Assembly (NCBI RefSeq): GCF_900115735.1
Contig: NZ_FOXO01000002.1
Coordinates: 1 to 64,000, forward strand
Source: Butyrivibrio proteoclasticus
Lineage (GTDB): Bacteria; Bacillota; Clostridia; Lachnospirales; Lachnospiraceae
DNA length: 64,000 bases
Reading direction: 5' to 3'
In this document: one piece after another, positions 34,038 to 43,083 of the stretch
Numbering within the stretch: position 1 is the first letter of the stretch
Layout: the number at the start of each line of letters is the position of its first letter
Program-made: the position numbers and the translations under genes
Notes under the pieces: generated by a model
Told to the model about the DNA's origin: nothing
What the model saw: only the letters and a program-made list of their open reading frames with translations
Database searches by the model: none

Positions 34038-35195
34038 ATGTTAGAAGAATTTTCCAGAGTTTATGCCAAGATTGACTTAAAGGCAATTGATTACAATTTG
34101 GAGAGTATGAGAAAGAATATTCCTGCCGGAACCAAAATAATGGCGGTTGTTAAGACAGATGCCTATGGTCATGGAGCAGTTAGAATAGCTAAGGAGCTGG
34201 AAAACAAGGATTATATCTGGGGATATGCTGTAGCTACAGCAGAGGAAGCTTTTGAACTTAGAGATAATGCTATCAAAAAGCCTATTCTTATTTTAGGATA
34301 CACTTTTTCATATGCTTATGAGAGGCTTTTGATAGAAGGTATAAGACCTGCAGTATTTAGAATAGATATGGCAAAAGAGCTTGATGCCTGTGCCAAAAAG
34401 CTACTTGAAAGAGGCGATATCAGTAAAAAGCCTGAGATTCATATAGCTATTGATACAGGAATGTCACGTATAGGAATTACTCCGGATGAAGAGGGAGTAG
34501 AGTTTATAAGGGAAGTAGCTGCTCTTAAAAATCTGGATATTGAAGGTGTGTTCACACATTTTGCAAGGGCCGATGAAAAAGATCTTACAAATGCAAAAGA
34601 GAGAGAACTTGTATTTAAAGAGTTTGTTGACAGGGCTGAGGCTGAGTGCGGAATAAAGATAGAATTACGACACTGCGCAAATAGTGCAAGCATAATATCT
34701 ATTCCGGAAAGTTCAATGGATATGGTGCGTGCAGGGGTGACTATGTATGGAATGTGGCCATCAGAGGATGTTCCAAAGACAATAGTTGATCTTAAACCTA
34801 CACTTGAACTTATCAGCCACATAGTAATGATAAAGACTGTTCCCACTGGTACACCGGTAAGCTATGGCGGAACATATGTGACTGGAAGGGAGACTAAGAT
34901 AGCAACGATTCCTGTCGGATATGGTGATGGCTATCCAAGAAGTCTTTCAAACAAAGGCTATGTTCTTATCGATGGCGAAAGAGCCAATATCATTGGCAGA
35001 GTATGTATGGATCAGTTTATGGTTGATGTAACACATATAGACAATGTTAAAGAGGGAGATGAGGTTATTCTCATTGGAACAGATGAAAAATCAGGAGATG
35101 AGATAACTGCTGAAATGCTCGGAGAAATAAGCGGAAGATTTAACTACGAGCTTACCTGCAATATAAACAAAAGAGTTCCAAGGGTATTTGTATAA
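34038..35195 (+). CDS. alr: Alanine racemase
   Basis: A 385-aa fold-type III PLP enzyme that interconverts L- and D-alanine for peptidoglycan. The PLP Lys is in AVVKTDAYGHG (around residue 39), and the catalytic Tyr is in the TPVSYGGTYVTGR block (around 275). The TIPVGYGDGYPR motif is intact. Length is normal. It ends in a terminator and closes the nnr-alr operon. Confidence 0.96.
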   Translation: MLEEFSRVYAKIDLKAIDYNLESMRKNIPAGTKIMAVVKTDAYGHGAVRIAKELENKDYIWGYAVATAEEAFELRDNAIKKPILILGYTFSYAYERLLIEGIRPAVFRIDMAKELDACAKKLLERGDISKKPEIHIAIDTGMSRIGITPDEEGVEFIREVAALKNLDIEGVFTHFARADEKDLTNAKERELVFKEFVDRAEAECGIKIELRHCANSASIISIPESSMDMVRAGVTMYGMWPSEDVPKTIVDLKPTLELISHIVMIKTVPTGTPVSYGGTYVTGRETKIATIPVGYGDGYPRSLSNKGYVLIDGERANIIGRVCMDQFMVDVTHIDNVKEGDEVILIGTDEKSGDEITAEMLGEISGRFNYELTCNINKRVPRVFV

Positions 35196-35219
35196 AGGGA
35201 AAGTTTTGGAAAATGTGGT

Positions 35220-35262
35220 GTAGGATAGATTGCTCTCAATAGGGGAATCTATCCTACTTTTT
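35220..35262 (+). terminator. Terminator after alr
   Basis: A 12-bp stem GTAGGATAGATT/AATCTATCCTAC followed by TTTTTAC. Confidence 0.88.
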
Positions 35263-35282
35263 ACATTTATTATGCTACGACA

Positions 35283-36485
35283 TTAGGAAAAGCGTCGCTT
35301 TGATTTATCATACTGAACGTTAATTTCCTGAAGTGCAGCAGTGTCACCGTCCATGTTGTCGGGGTGGTAGAGCTTTACGAGTGATTTATATTTCTTATCA
35401 ACACTTTCTTTGGTTGTACATCCGGCAAAGAAGTCAAAAGAACTTGATGTAGCTTGTTTAGCGCTACCATTAGTGTTCTTATTGTATTTTGAATTATTGT
35501 ATCTTTTGCCATTGCCTGAGTTGTTATAGTCATACTCGTCATTATCTATATCATCGTAATTATCATCAGACTCGTCATCGTAGTCTACATCATCTTCTTC
35601 ATATATATCACTTTCATCATAGTCTTCATCGTAATCTTCATCATATTCATCATCATATTCTTCGGCGTAGTCTTCATCATAATCTTCATCGTATTCTTCG
35701 CTATAATCCTCATCCTCATCCTCGTATTCGTAGTTCTCATCTTCATAATCATCATCTTCATAGAAGGAGGCTCTTTTACTGCGGCGATGATCGTGTTCAT
35801 CCTCGGAATCGGCATAGGATCTGTTCTTGAGCCATTTTTCATAGTCTTTTTCATAATGTCTTTTGCCTGCATCCGGGAAAAGATGGTAATAGCGGTCAAG
35901 GGCCTGAGTCACAAAACCTTTACCGATAAAGGCTCTTAAAACGTATATTACAGCATCTGCAATGATACAGAAGAAAATTATCTTGCTAAATGACATGAAT
36001 ACCGAGATTGATAGAAGAATAGTTCCAACAGGGATTATCATTATGATGGTCAGTATCAAAAGGAAAATATAAAGTGGAGCACCTTTGTATGAGTAAACCG
36101 CTTCAATCCACCAGGTCCTGATATCGTTGTAAAAGGAAGTAACAAAATAGTTATTTTTGGTAATACTGTTGTTGGCCTCTTTTACCATCTCCTCAGGAAT
36201 ATTTAGGTCACTGCCCTGGATATCTAAAGAGTGAGGCGCCTGAATCTGAGAATCCGGCCCGCTTCCTATAGATAATAGACCGAAGTTTCCTCCAAAGAGC
36301 AGAAACACATTTATACATAATAAAAGAAAAAAAGAAATCGATGTAATAGGAAGAATACAGAAAAACAGCTTAAGAAATCTGACATAAGCTCTTATAAACC
36401 AGGAAAGCATTGAGAAAAATGCTTTTAAAACCGAAACAACGATACTTGAGATGGCGCCGACGGCCATCGTTAAAACAGAAATCAT
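35283..36485 (-). CDS. Membrane protein with acidic linker and J-domain-like C-terminus
   Basis: A 400-aa protein in three parts. Residues 1-205 contain three or four membrane segments, including IYIFLLILTIIMIIPVGTILL. Residues 215-320 are an extreme low-complexity acidic run of Asp, Glu and Tyr (EDYDEEYDE-type repeats). Residues 348-400 look like a short J-domain: ESVDKKYKSLVKLYHPDN with the diagnostic His-Pro-Asp at about 373-375. J-domains stimulate DnaK, so this may bring DnaK to the membrane, with the acidic arm as a flexible or cation-rich spacer. No dnaK is in the window. It is divergent from the CorC-like gene. The family is unknown to me. Confidence 0.7.
   Translation of the reverse strand: MISVLTMAVGAISSIVVSVLKAFFSMLSWFIRAYVRFLKLFFCILPITSISFFLLLCINVFLLFGGNFGLLSIGSGPDSQIQAPHSLDIQGSDLNIPEEMVKEANNSITKNNYFVTSFYNDIRTWWIEAVYSYKGAPLYIFLLILTIIMIIPVGTILLSISVFMSFSKIIFFCIIADAVIYVLRAFIGKGFVTQALDRYYHLFPDAGKRHYEKDYEKWLKNRSYADSEDEHDHRRSKRASFYEDDDYEDENYEYEDEDEDYSEEYDEDYDEDYAEEYDDEYDEDYDEDYDESDIYEEDDVDYDDESDDNYDDIDNDEYDYNNSGNGKRYNNSKYNKNTNGSAKQATSSSFDFFAGCTTKESVDKKYKSLVKLYHPDNMDGDTAALQEINVQYDKSKRRFS
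35540..35770 (-). repeat. Low-complexity Asp/Glu/Tyr-coding repeat
   Basis: A degenerate GAT/GAA/TAT repeat tract inside the J-domain-like gene (about residues 238-315). In-frame length change by slippage is likely between strains. Confidence 0.8.
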
Positions 36486-36560
36486 ACTTACAAAAACTCC
36501 TTAACCTAAATCCCCACACAAAGAAAATTTTATATGAAAAATGAAAAGGTGTCGAGAGGC

Positions 36561-36590
36561 TTGATAGAGAAAACAAAAATGTGTTATAGT
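36561..36590 (+). promoter_or_regulatory. Promoter of the CorC-like gene
   Basis: TTGATA (36561-36566) and TATAGT (36585-36590) with an 18-bp spacer, 45 bp before the start codon. Confidence 0.5.
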
Positions 36591-36634
36591 TAAATTTGAT
36601 ATTATGCGTCTTTTGGCGGATAGGAGGATTGATT

Positions 36635-37705
36635 ATGGACGAAGGCTTGCCTTCTGTCATTCTTATTACAGTATTTATAGTTTTTTTTATTGATGTACTT
36701 ATACATTCCATTTTTCGTGCTGTTTGGCATTTCAAGGGCGATGAGATGGAAAAAGAAGAGAATATCAGGATATTTAAGTTTTTTAATGATGATGGCACAA
36801 GTATTGAAGGCTTTTTTATCAATATATTTTACAAAGCTATATTATATTTGTGCGGCGATCGAGGTGATGCCAATCTTTCAGATGTGACTGAGGAAGAAAT
36901 TAAGTCCATGGTTACAGAAGGTCAGGAGCATGGTGTTATCCTTGAGTCAGAAGCTGATATGATTTCCAATATTTTTGAGTTTTCAGATAAGGAAGCTCAG
37001 GATATCATGACCAATAGAAATGCTATGGTGGCTATCGATGCCAACATGACACTTAAGGAAGCTGTTAATTTCATGATGGAGACCAATAACAGCAGATTTC
37101 CGGTGTATCTTGATGATATTGACCATATAATTGGCATAATGCATATAAGAGATGCCATGAAAAAACTCTCAGAGGAAACAGATGAGGAACTTCCGATAAG
37201 GAAAATAAAGGGCCTTCTTCGTCAGCCTAAGTTTGTTCCTGAGACAAGGAATATTGATTCTCTTTTTCATAGCATGCAGTCATCTAAAACTCAGATGGTT
37301 ATAGTAATTGATGAGTATGGTCAGACTGCAGGTCTCGTATCTATGGAGGATATTTTAGAAGAAATAGTAGGAAACATCCTTGATGAATATGATGAGGATG
37401 AGAACTATGTCAAACCTACTAAGAACAGAGGCGAGTTTATCGTTGATGGAATGACTCCAATAGAAGTTCTTGAAAAGAAATTTGAGATTTCTTTTGATAA
37501 ATCTGAGTTTGAAACTCTAAACGGTTATCTTATTTCAAAATTGGACAGGATACCGGAAAGTGACGAAGAATTTGATACTTCAGTTGAAGGCTATAATTTC
37601 AAGATCCTCTCTGTACAGAACCATATGATCCAGAGCGTTCTTATGACAAAGCTCCCGGAGAAGGAAACAGGCAGTGAGGAAAAAGAATTAGAAATAGCAA
37701 AATAG
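36635..37705 (+). CDS. CBS-domain CorC/HlyC-like protein, short form
   Basis: A 356-aa protein of the CNNM/CorC group. It has only one N-terminal transmembrane helix (VILITVFIVFFIDVLI) instead of the four-helix DUF21 domain. A pair of CBS domains follows (about residues 105-230: DIMTNRNAMVAID, SRFPVYLDDIDHIIGIMHIRD, MVIVIDEYGQTAGLVSMEDILEEIVG), then the CorC_HlyC domain (about 250-345). The family deals with magnesium or cobalt efflux and binds adenine nucleotides at the CBS pair. Without DUF21 it is unlikely to transport by itself and may regulate another protein. The start chosen is the ATG 7 nt after AGGAGG. Confidence 0.87.
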   Translation: MDEGLPSVILITVFIVFFIDVLIHSIFRAVWHFKGDEMEKEENIRIFKFFNDDGTSIEGFFINIFYKAILYLCGDRGDANLSDVTEEEIKSMVTEGQEHGVILESEADMISNIFEFSDKEAQDIMTNRNAMVAIDANMTLKEAVNFMMETNNSRFPVYLDDIDHIIGIMHIRDAMKKLSEETDEELPIRKIKGLLRQPKFVPETRNIDSLFHSMQSSKTQMVIVIDEYGQTAGLVSMEDILEEIVGNILDEYDEDENYVKPTKNRGEFIVDGMTPIEVLEKKFEISFDKSEFETLNGYLISKLDRIPESDEEFDTSVEGYNFKILSVQNHMIQSVLMTKLPEKETGSEEKELEIAK

Positions 37706-37730
37706 TTAATTATTATGAAAGGAAGTTTTT

Positions 37731-38468
37731 ATGTCAGGACATTCAAAATTTGCTAACATCAAGCACAAAAAAGAAAAGAATGATGCAGCAAAGGGAAAGA
37801 TTTTTACTATTATCGGTAGAGAAATTGCCGTTGCAGTAAAGGAAGGCGGACCAGATCCGGCTAACAACTTTAAGCTTGCACAGGTTATTGCAAAGGCTAA
37901 GGCAAATAACATGCCTAACGATACAATTGATCGTGGAATCAAGAAGGCATCAGGTGCTGACGGAGCAGTTGATTACAAGAATATTACTTATGAAGGATAT
38001 GGCCCTGGCGGAACAGCTATCATTGTAGAGGCACTTACAGACAACCAGAACAGAACAGCTTCAAACGTTAAGAGCGCATTCACTAAGGGAAATGGTAACG
38101 TTGGAACACCTGGATGTGTATCTTACATGTTCGATAAGAAAGGTCAGATCATTATCGATAAGGAAGAGTGCAAAATGTCTTCTGATGACCTTATGATGCT
38201 TGTTCTTGATGCAGGGGCTGATGATTTCAATGAGGAAGAGGACAGCTATGAGATCCTTACTACTCCTGAGAATTTCCAGCCTGTAGTAGAGGCACTTGGC
38301 AGAGAGAATGTTGAGTCTGTTTCAGCAGAAGTAACAATGATTCCTCAGAACTACGTATCTGTAACAGATGCTGATACAGTTAAGTATCTTCAGAGAATCC
38401 TTGATCTTCTTGATGAGGACGATGATGTTCAGGCTGTTTACCATAACTGGGAAGAGGCAGACGAATAA
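37731..38468 (+). CDS. yebC: YebC/TACO1-family protein
   Basis: A 245-aa protein of normal length. It begins MSGHSKFANIKHKKEK and shows the family blocks KANNMPNDTIDRGIKKA and TDNQNRTASNVKSAFTKGNGNVG. YebC proteins act in translation or as regulators (PmpR). Codon use is biased as in translation genes. Ribosome site AAAGGAAG. It lies 25 bp after the CorC-like gene. Confidence 0.95.
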   Translation: MSGHSKFANIKHKKEKNDAAKGKIFTIIGREIAVAVKEGGPDPANNFKLAQVIAKAKANNMPNDTIDRGIKKASGADGAVDYKNITYEGYGPGGTAIIVEALTDNQNRTASNVKSAFTKGNGNVGTPGCVSYMFDKKGQIIIDKEECKMSSDDLMMLVLDAGADDFNEEEDSYEILTTPENFQPVVEALGRENVESVSAEVTMIPQNYVSVTDADTVKYLQRILDLLDEDDDVQAVYHNWEEADE

Positions 38469-38508
38469 TTATTATTTTTAATATTTGATAGGCGGGGGGA
38501 GTCCTAAA

Positions 38509-40113
38509 ATGAAACTGAAACGTGTGTGGCCAGCGTATTGCATCTGGGCTTTGTTTATTATTTTTGATGTGGTGATGGTAGCAAGTTCCAGCTTCTTTTT
38601 AGGACTTTTTCCGTCTGATAAAAAAATTATGTATACAGCAGTTCTGACGGTTCTGGGAATTCTTTTGATGTCAGTTCTGATGGTGTTTTTTGGAAAGCTA
38701 TATGACAGCATTGAAGAGGGGGTTGCTTCAAGAGAAAAACTTTTTGATATTCTATACGGGCTTTTGCTGGGTATCATTGTTGCCAGTGCATTTATTTTAA
38801 GAATGAAGGTCTGTGCCAATGGAATCCTTGAAGTTTCAGGTAAGCTTTCTCTTTATGAAAATGCTGTGATCGGTGGAACAAATGTAACTCCCGAAAATGA
38901 TCTGTTGTCTATTGTATACATCTTTATTCTTAGAGGTATCCTTTTTCTTACAGGTAATGACATAAACGTTGCACTGGTCTTTGAGATTGTTTCATTTTGC
39001 ATTTTTATCCTGTTTTCATCGGCTTCGGTAAAAATGTTATTGGGAAGCCTTCCATCTATTGTTTTTGCTTCCTTTGTTTCATTTATGCCGATATTTGTCG
39101 ACAGGTTCAGAATACCTTCTCTTGGTACAGACAATCTTTTTTATGCAATGTTTTCAGTAGAGTTATTTTTGATAGCAACACTTTTGAGAGGAACATACCT
39201 TGGGCGATTCAAATCGAAGGTATGGATTATTTGGTATTTGGTTGTTGGTGCTGTGATTGGCTTTATGGGCTATACAGATGCCGGAACTCTTTTTACTGTT
39301 GCACCACTTGTTTTTTCTGTTCTGTTTATTGCCGGACAGGAGATAAAGAGTGGGCTAATTAAATTAGCATTTATTATGCTTGGTGGTTTATGCAGCTTTT
39401 TTGGAATGATAATTCAGGAACTGGGACCAGAAAATACACTTAATACACTTGTAAAATGGGCTGCATATTATTTTAAGAATCTTAATACATTTAGCCTTTT
39501 CATGATCTATACGGATTATAAAATCATATATCTTATCACTGTTATTGCCATGTCTGGGGTTATTATCGGATTTTGGAAGAACAGAAAGATAGACAGAGTT
39601 TCTCCATGGCTTTTATCTATGCTCATCATTTATGTGACTGTTCCTTTCATGGGAGCTACTCAGATGAACTCACAGATAATGGTTACTATATTTTATGGCT
39701 TCGTGCTTGCCTGCGTAGCCAGTCTTATTACAGTATCTCCTGATGATGATGGCCTTATTGTGATAGAGGATATGGAACAGGGAGAAGCACAAGCTGATAC
39801 AGCTGATGTAAACGCTGTTGAAGTTACTGATGGCAAGGAAGAAATTGAGGAAATTGCAAAAGAAATTGTGAATAAAAAAGTCAGTGAAGTTATAACAAAG
39901 GAAAAAGAAGTCAAAGAAGAGCAGCGCTTTGTTCCGGAGGGGATGGTGCTTCCTATGGAAACTGAGGCGGATTTTAGGGAAAGAGATGAGGCGCCAAGGA
40001 TGAAAATGCCTAAATTTGAGGGAACCATTTCTCTTGATAGAAAGGCAATAGAACAGGCACTTAAGGATGATTTTGATATCCCGTTTCAACCAGGCGATGA
40101 TTTTGACTTTTAA
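38509..40113 (+). CDS. Polytopic membrane protein of unknown function
   Basis: A 534-aa protein with about 11 to 12 transmembrane segments in residues 1-410, and an acidic cytoplasmic tail of about 120 residues rich in Glu and Lys (EEIAKEIVNKKVSEVITKE). A short extracytoplasmic loop with GGTNVTPENDL after the third helix, and the overall layout, are reminiscent of GT39-like or other lipid-linked glycosyltransferases, but I see no diagnostic motif. Ribosome site GGGGGAG, 7 nt before the chosen ATG. It is 40 bp after yebC and 24 bp before the M16C protease gene, so probably in one operon. Confidence 0.65.
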   Translation: MKLKRVWPAYCIWALFIIFDVVMVASSSFFLGLFPSDKKIMYTAVLTVLGILLMSVLMVFFGKLYDSIEEGVASREKLFDILYGLLLGIIVASAFILRMKVCANGILEVSGKLSLYENAVIGGTNVTPENDLLSIVYIFILRGILFLTGNDINVALVFEIVSFCIFILFSSASVKMLLGSLPSIVFASFVSFMPIFVDRFRIPSLGTDNLFYAMFSVELFLIATLLRGTYLGRFKSKVWIIWYLVVGAVIGFMGYTDAGTLFTVAPLVFSVLFIAGQEIKSGLIKLAFIMLGGLCSFFGMIIQELGPENTLNTLVKWAAYYFKNLNTFSLFMIYTDYKIIYLITVIAMSGVIIGFWKNRKIDRVSPWLLSMLIIYVTVPFMGATQMNSQIMVTIFYGFVLACVASLITVSPDDDGLIVIEDMEQGEAQADTADVNAVEVTDGKEEIEEIAKEIVNKKVSEVITKEKEVKEEQRFVPEGMVLPMETEADFRERDEAPRMKMPKFEGTISLDRKAIEQALKDDFDIPFQPGDDFDF

Positions 40114-40137
40114 AATATATTATTTGAAGGGAAAAAT

Positions 40138-43068
40138 ATGAGAATAGAAGATTTGGACGCTTATGAGATAGTTGAAAAGAGAAGAATAGAAGATCTCAAC
40201 TCTGAAAGCTATCTTCTTAGCCACAAGAAGACAAAGGCAAGAATAGCTCTTTTGTCTAATGATGAAGAGAATAAAGTTTTTTCTATTGGATTTAGAACAC
40301 CACCAAAGGATTCTACGGGGGTTGCTCATATTATCGAGCATACAGTTCTTTGTGGTTCAAGAGAATTTCCTATTAAGGATCCTTTTGTAGAGCTTGTTAA
40401 GGGATCTCTTAATACATTTTTGAATGCTATGACTTATCCGGATAAAACTGTGTATCCTATTGCAAGTTGTAATGATGCTGATTTTCAGAATCTGATGCAT
40501 GTTTATCTGGATGCAGTTTTTTATCCGAATATTTATAAGACAGATAAGATTTTTAAGCAGGAAGGTTGGCACTATGAGATGGAGGATGAGTCCTCTGATC
40601 TTACAATTAATGGTGTTGTATATAATGAGATGAAGGGTGCATTTTCTTCTGCTGATGATGTCTTGTCAAGAGAAATACAGAACTCTCTGTATCCTGACAC
40701 TACTTATGGATTTGAGTCAGGCGGAGATCCTGATCATATCTACGAGCTTACTTATGAAGATTATCTTGATTTCCACAGGAAATATTATCATCCTTCAAAC
40801 AGCTATATTTATTTGTACGGAAATATGGATATGGCTGAAAAACTTGATTATATCGATAAAAACTATCTTTCAAAGTTTGATTACCTTGAAGTTGATTCTG
40901 AGATTGCCACGCAGGAAGGATTTACATCTCCAAAAGAAGTTAGAAAACCATATTCAATCCTTGAATCAGACAGCGAGTTAAAGAATACATATCTTTCTTA
41001 TAACTGCAGCATAGGTTCAACTTTAGACAGAAAGACATATATTGCATTTGATATTCTGGATTATGCCCTTTGCTCAGCTCCCGGAGCTCCTATAAAAAAG
41101 GCACTTATTGATAAGGGAATCGGGCAGGATGTCTACAGTGAGTATGATAATGGCATCAAACAGCCTGTATTTTCAATCATTGCTAAGAATGCAGACAGCT
41201 TTCAGAAGGATGAGTTTGTAAAAACTATTGTTGAAGTCCTTGAAAAGCAGGTAAAGGAAGGCATTGACAAGAAAGCTCTCATGGCAGGCCTTAGCTATGA
41301 TGAGTTTAAGTATAGAGAAGCTGATTTTGGAAGATTTCCAAAGGGACTCTTGTATGGACTTCAGATCTATGATAGCTGGCTTTATGATGACAAGCTGCCT
41401 TGGATACACGTTGAGGCAAATAATACTTTTGCTGAACTGAAAAAAGAAGTTGATGGAGATTATTTTGAAAAGCTTATCGTTAAGTATCTTCTTGATAACA
41501 CTCACAAGACAGTTCTTTTGCTTGAGCCTGAAAAAGGTCTCACAGAGAAAAAAGATGCGGAGCTTGCAGATAAGCTTGCTGTTTACAAGGCTTCATTGTC
41601 TAAAGATGAAATAAAGAAAATAGTAAGGGAAACAAAAGAGCTTAAGGAATATCAGGAAACACCTGATGATCCTGAGGATCTAAAAAAGATTCCGCTTCTT
41701 AAGCTATCAGATCTCAAAAAAGAAGCCGAACAGTTTAAATTTGAAGAAAGAGAAATGGATGGTGTTAAGATTCTTTTCCATGATATTTTTACCAATGGAA
41801 TTGATTATCTGACATTTGTCTTTGACCTTAAGAATATAGATGCAGAGGACCTTCCATATGCTGCTGTACTTAAAAAAGTGCTTGGCATGATGGATACTAA
41901 ACACTATACATATGGAGATCTTTACAACGAGATCAACATACGAACAGGTGGAATCAGCGGATCTATCAGCACTTATACGGATTCTTCTGATGTTAAGAAG
42001 TTCGAAACTGCCTTTGAGATTAGCGTGAAGGTGCTCCATGATAACCTTTTATACGCTTTTGAACTGGTAAAAGAGATCCTTACATGCACTAAGTTTGATG
42101 ATACAAAGAGATTAAAAGAGATATTTGGTGAGCAGTATGCAAGACTTTCATCAGATCTTTCATCTGCAGGACATCAGACTGCGGCTCTTAGAGCTATGTC
42201 CTATGTTTCACCGGCAGCCTTCGTTTCTGATCAGGTAAGTGGTATCGGATACTTCAGAACCCTTGAGGAGCTTTCGAAAAAGGTTGAAACAGATGAAGGG
42301 GCTAAAGAAATATCTGAGCATCTCTATAGGCTTTGCAGACTTATTTTCAGACCTGAAAATCTTTTAGTAGATATAACTGGAACAGAAAAAGAATATGAGA
42401 ATGTTCCAAATGAGAGTGTTAAGTTTGCAAAAGCTCTTTTTACAGATGAATGTCAAAAAGGCAACTTGGAAATCACAACTACCAAGAAAAATGAGGCATT
42501 TGTTACTGCGGGACAGGTTCAGTATGTGTGCAGAGCAGGTAATTACGCGGATAAAGGTCTTAAGTACAACGGAGCTCTTAGAGTATTAAAGGTAATGATG
42601 GGGTACGATTACCTTTGGAGAAATATCAGAGTGCTTGGTGGTGCTTACGGGTGCATGAGCAGTTATGCTAAAAATGGTGACAGCGCATTTGTGACTTATA
42701 GAGATCCTAATCTTCAGAACAGTATTGATGTATTTGAGAAGGCCTCGGATTATCTTAGGAATTTTGAGGCGGATGACAGAGTTATTCTTCAGTATATTAT
42801 TGGAGCGATTTCTGACCTTGATACTCCTAAGACTCCTTCCGGCAAGGGAACTTATGGCCTTACTGCTTATATGTGTCACGCAAAAATGGAGAACATTCAG
42901 AAAAACCGTGAGGAACTTTTGGGAACAACCAAAGAGACTATTAGAAGCCTTGCTGCGTATGTGGACGCATTTATGGAAGATAACTGCGTTTGCGTAATCG
43001 GAACAGCAGACAAGATAGAAGAAAGCAGGAGTTTGTTCAACGTTGTTGAGCAGCTTGTAAAAGCATAA
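40138..43068 (+). CDS. M16C-family zinc metalloprotease (presequence protease-like)
   Basis: A 976-aa insulinase-family protease of the PreP/falcilysin (M16C) type. The inverted zinc motif HIIEH is at about residues 64-68, with the downstream Glu in the GVVYNEMKGAFSSADDVL block (around 163-170). Two homologous halves are joined by a hairpin linker (around residues 500-530), as in PreP. These enzymes degrade short unfolded peptides inside a closed chamber. There is no signal peptide, so it acts in the cytoplasm. The start is supported by GAAGGGAAAAATATG. Confidence 0.92.
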   Translation: MRIEDLDAYEIVEKRRIEDLNSESYLLSHKKTKARIALLSNDEENKVFSIGFRTPPKDSTGVAHIIEHTVLCGSREFPIKDPFVELVKGSLNTFLNAMTYPDKTVYPIASCNDADFQNLMHVYLDAVFYPNIYKTDKIFKQEGWHYEMEDESSDLTINGVVYNEMKGAFSSADDVLSREIQNSLYPDTTYGFESGGDPDHIYELTYEDYLDFHRKYYHPSNSYIYLYGNMDMAEKLDYIDKNYLSKFDYLEVDSEIATQEGFTSPKEVRKPYSILESDSELKNTYLSYNCSIGSTLDRKTYIAFDILDYALCSAPGAPIKKALIDKGIGQDVYSEYDNGIKQPVFSIIAKNADSFQKDEFVKTIVEVLEKQVKEGIDKKALMAGLSYDEFKYREADFGRFPKGLLYGLQIYDSWLYDDKLPWIHVEANNTFAELKKEVDGDYFEKLIVKYLLDNTHKTVLLLEPEKGLTEKKDAELADKLAVYKASLSKDEIKKIVRETKELKEYQETPDDPEDLKKIPLLKLSDLKKEAEQFKFEEREMDGVKILFHDIFTNGIDYLTFVFDLKNIDAEDLPYAAVLKKVLGMMDTKHYTYGDLYNEINIRTGGISGSISTYTDSSDVKKFETAFEISVKVLHDNLLYAFELVKEILTCTKFDDTKRLKEIFGEQYARLSSDLSSAGHQTAALRAMSYVSPAAFVSDQVSGIGYFRTLEELSKKVETDEGAKEISEHLYRLCRLIFRPENLLVDITGTEKEYENVPNESVKFAKALFTDECQKGNLEITTTKKNEAFVTAGQVQYVCRAGNYADKGLKYNGALRVLKVMMGYDYLWRNIRVLGGAYGCMSSYAKNGDSAFVTYRDPNLQNSIDVFEKASDYLRNFEADDRVILQYIIGAISDLDTPKTPSGKGTYGLTAYMCHAKMENIQKNREELLGTTKETIRSLAAYVDAFMEDNCVCVIGTADKIEESRSLFNVVEQLVKA

Positions 43069-43083
43069 TTGGAGGATTGGGTT

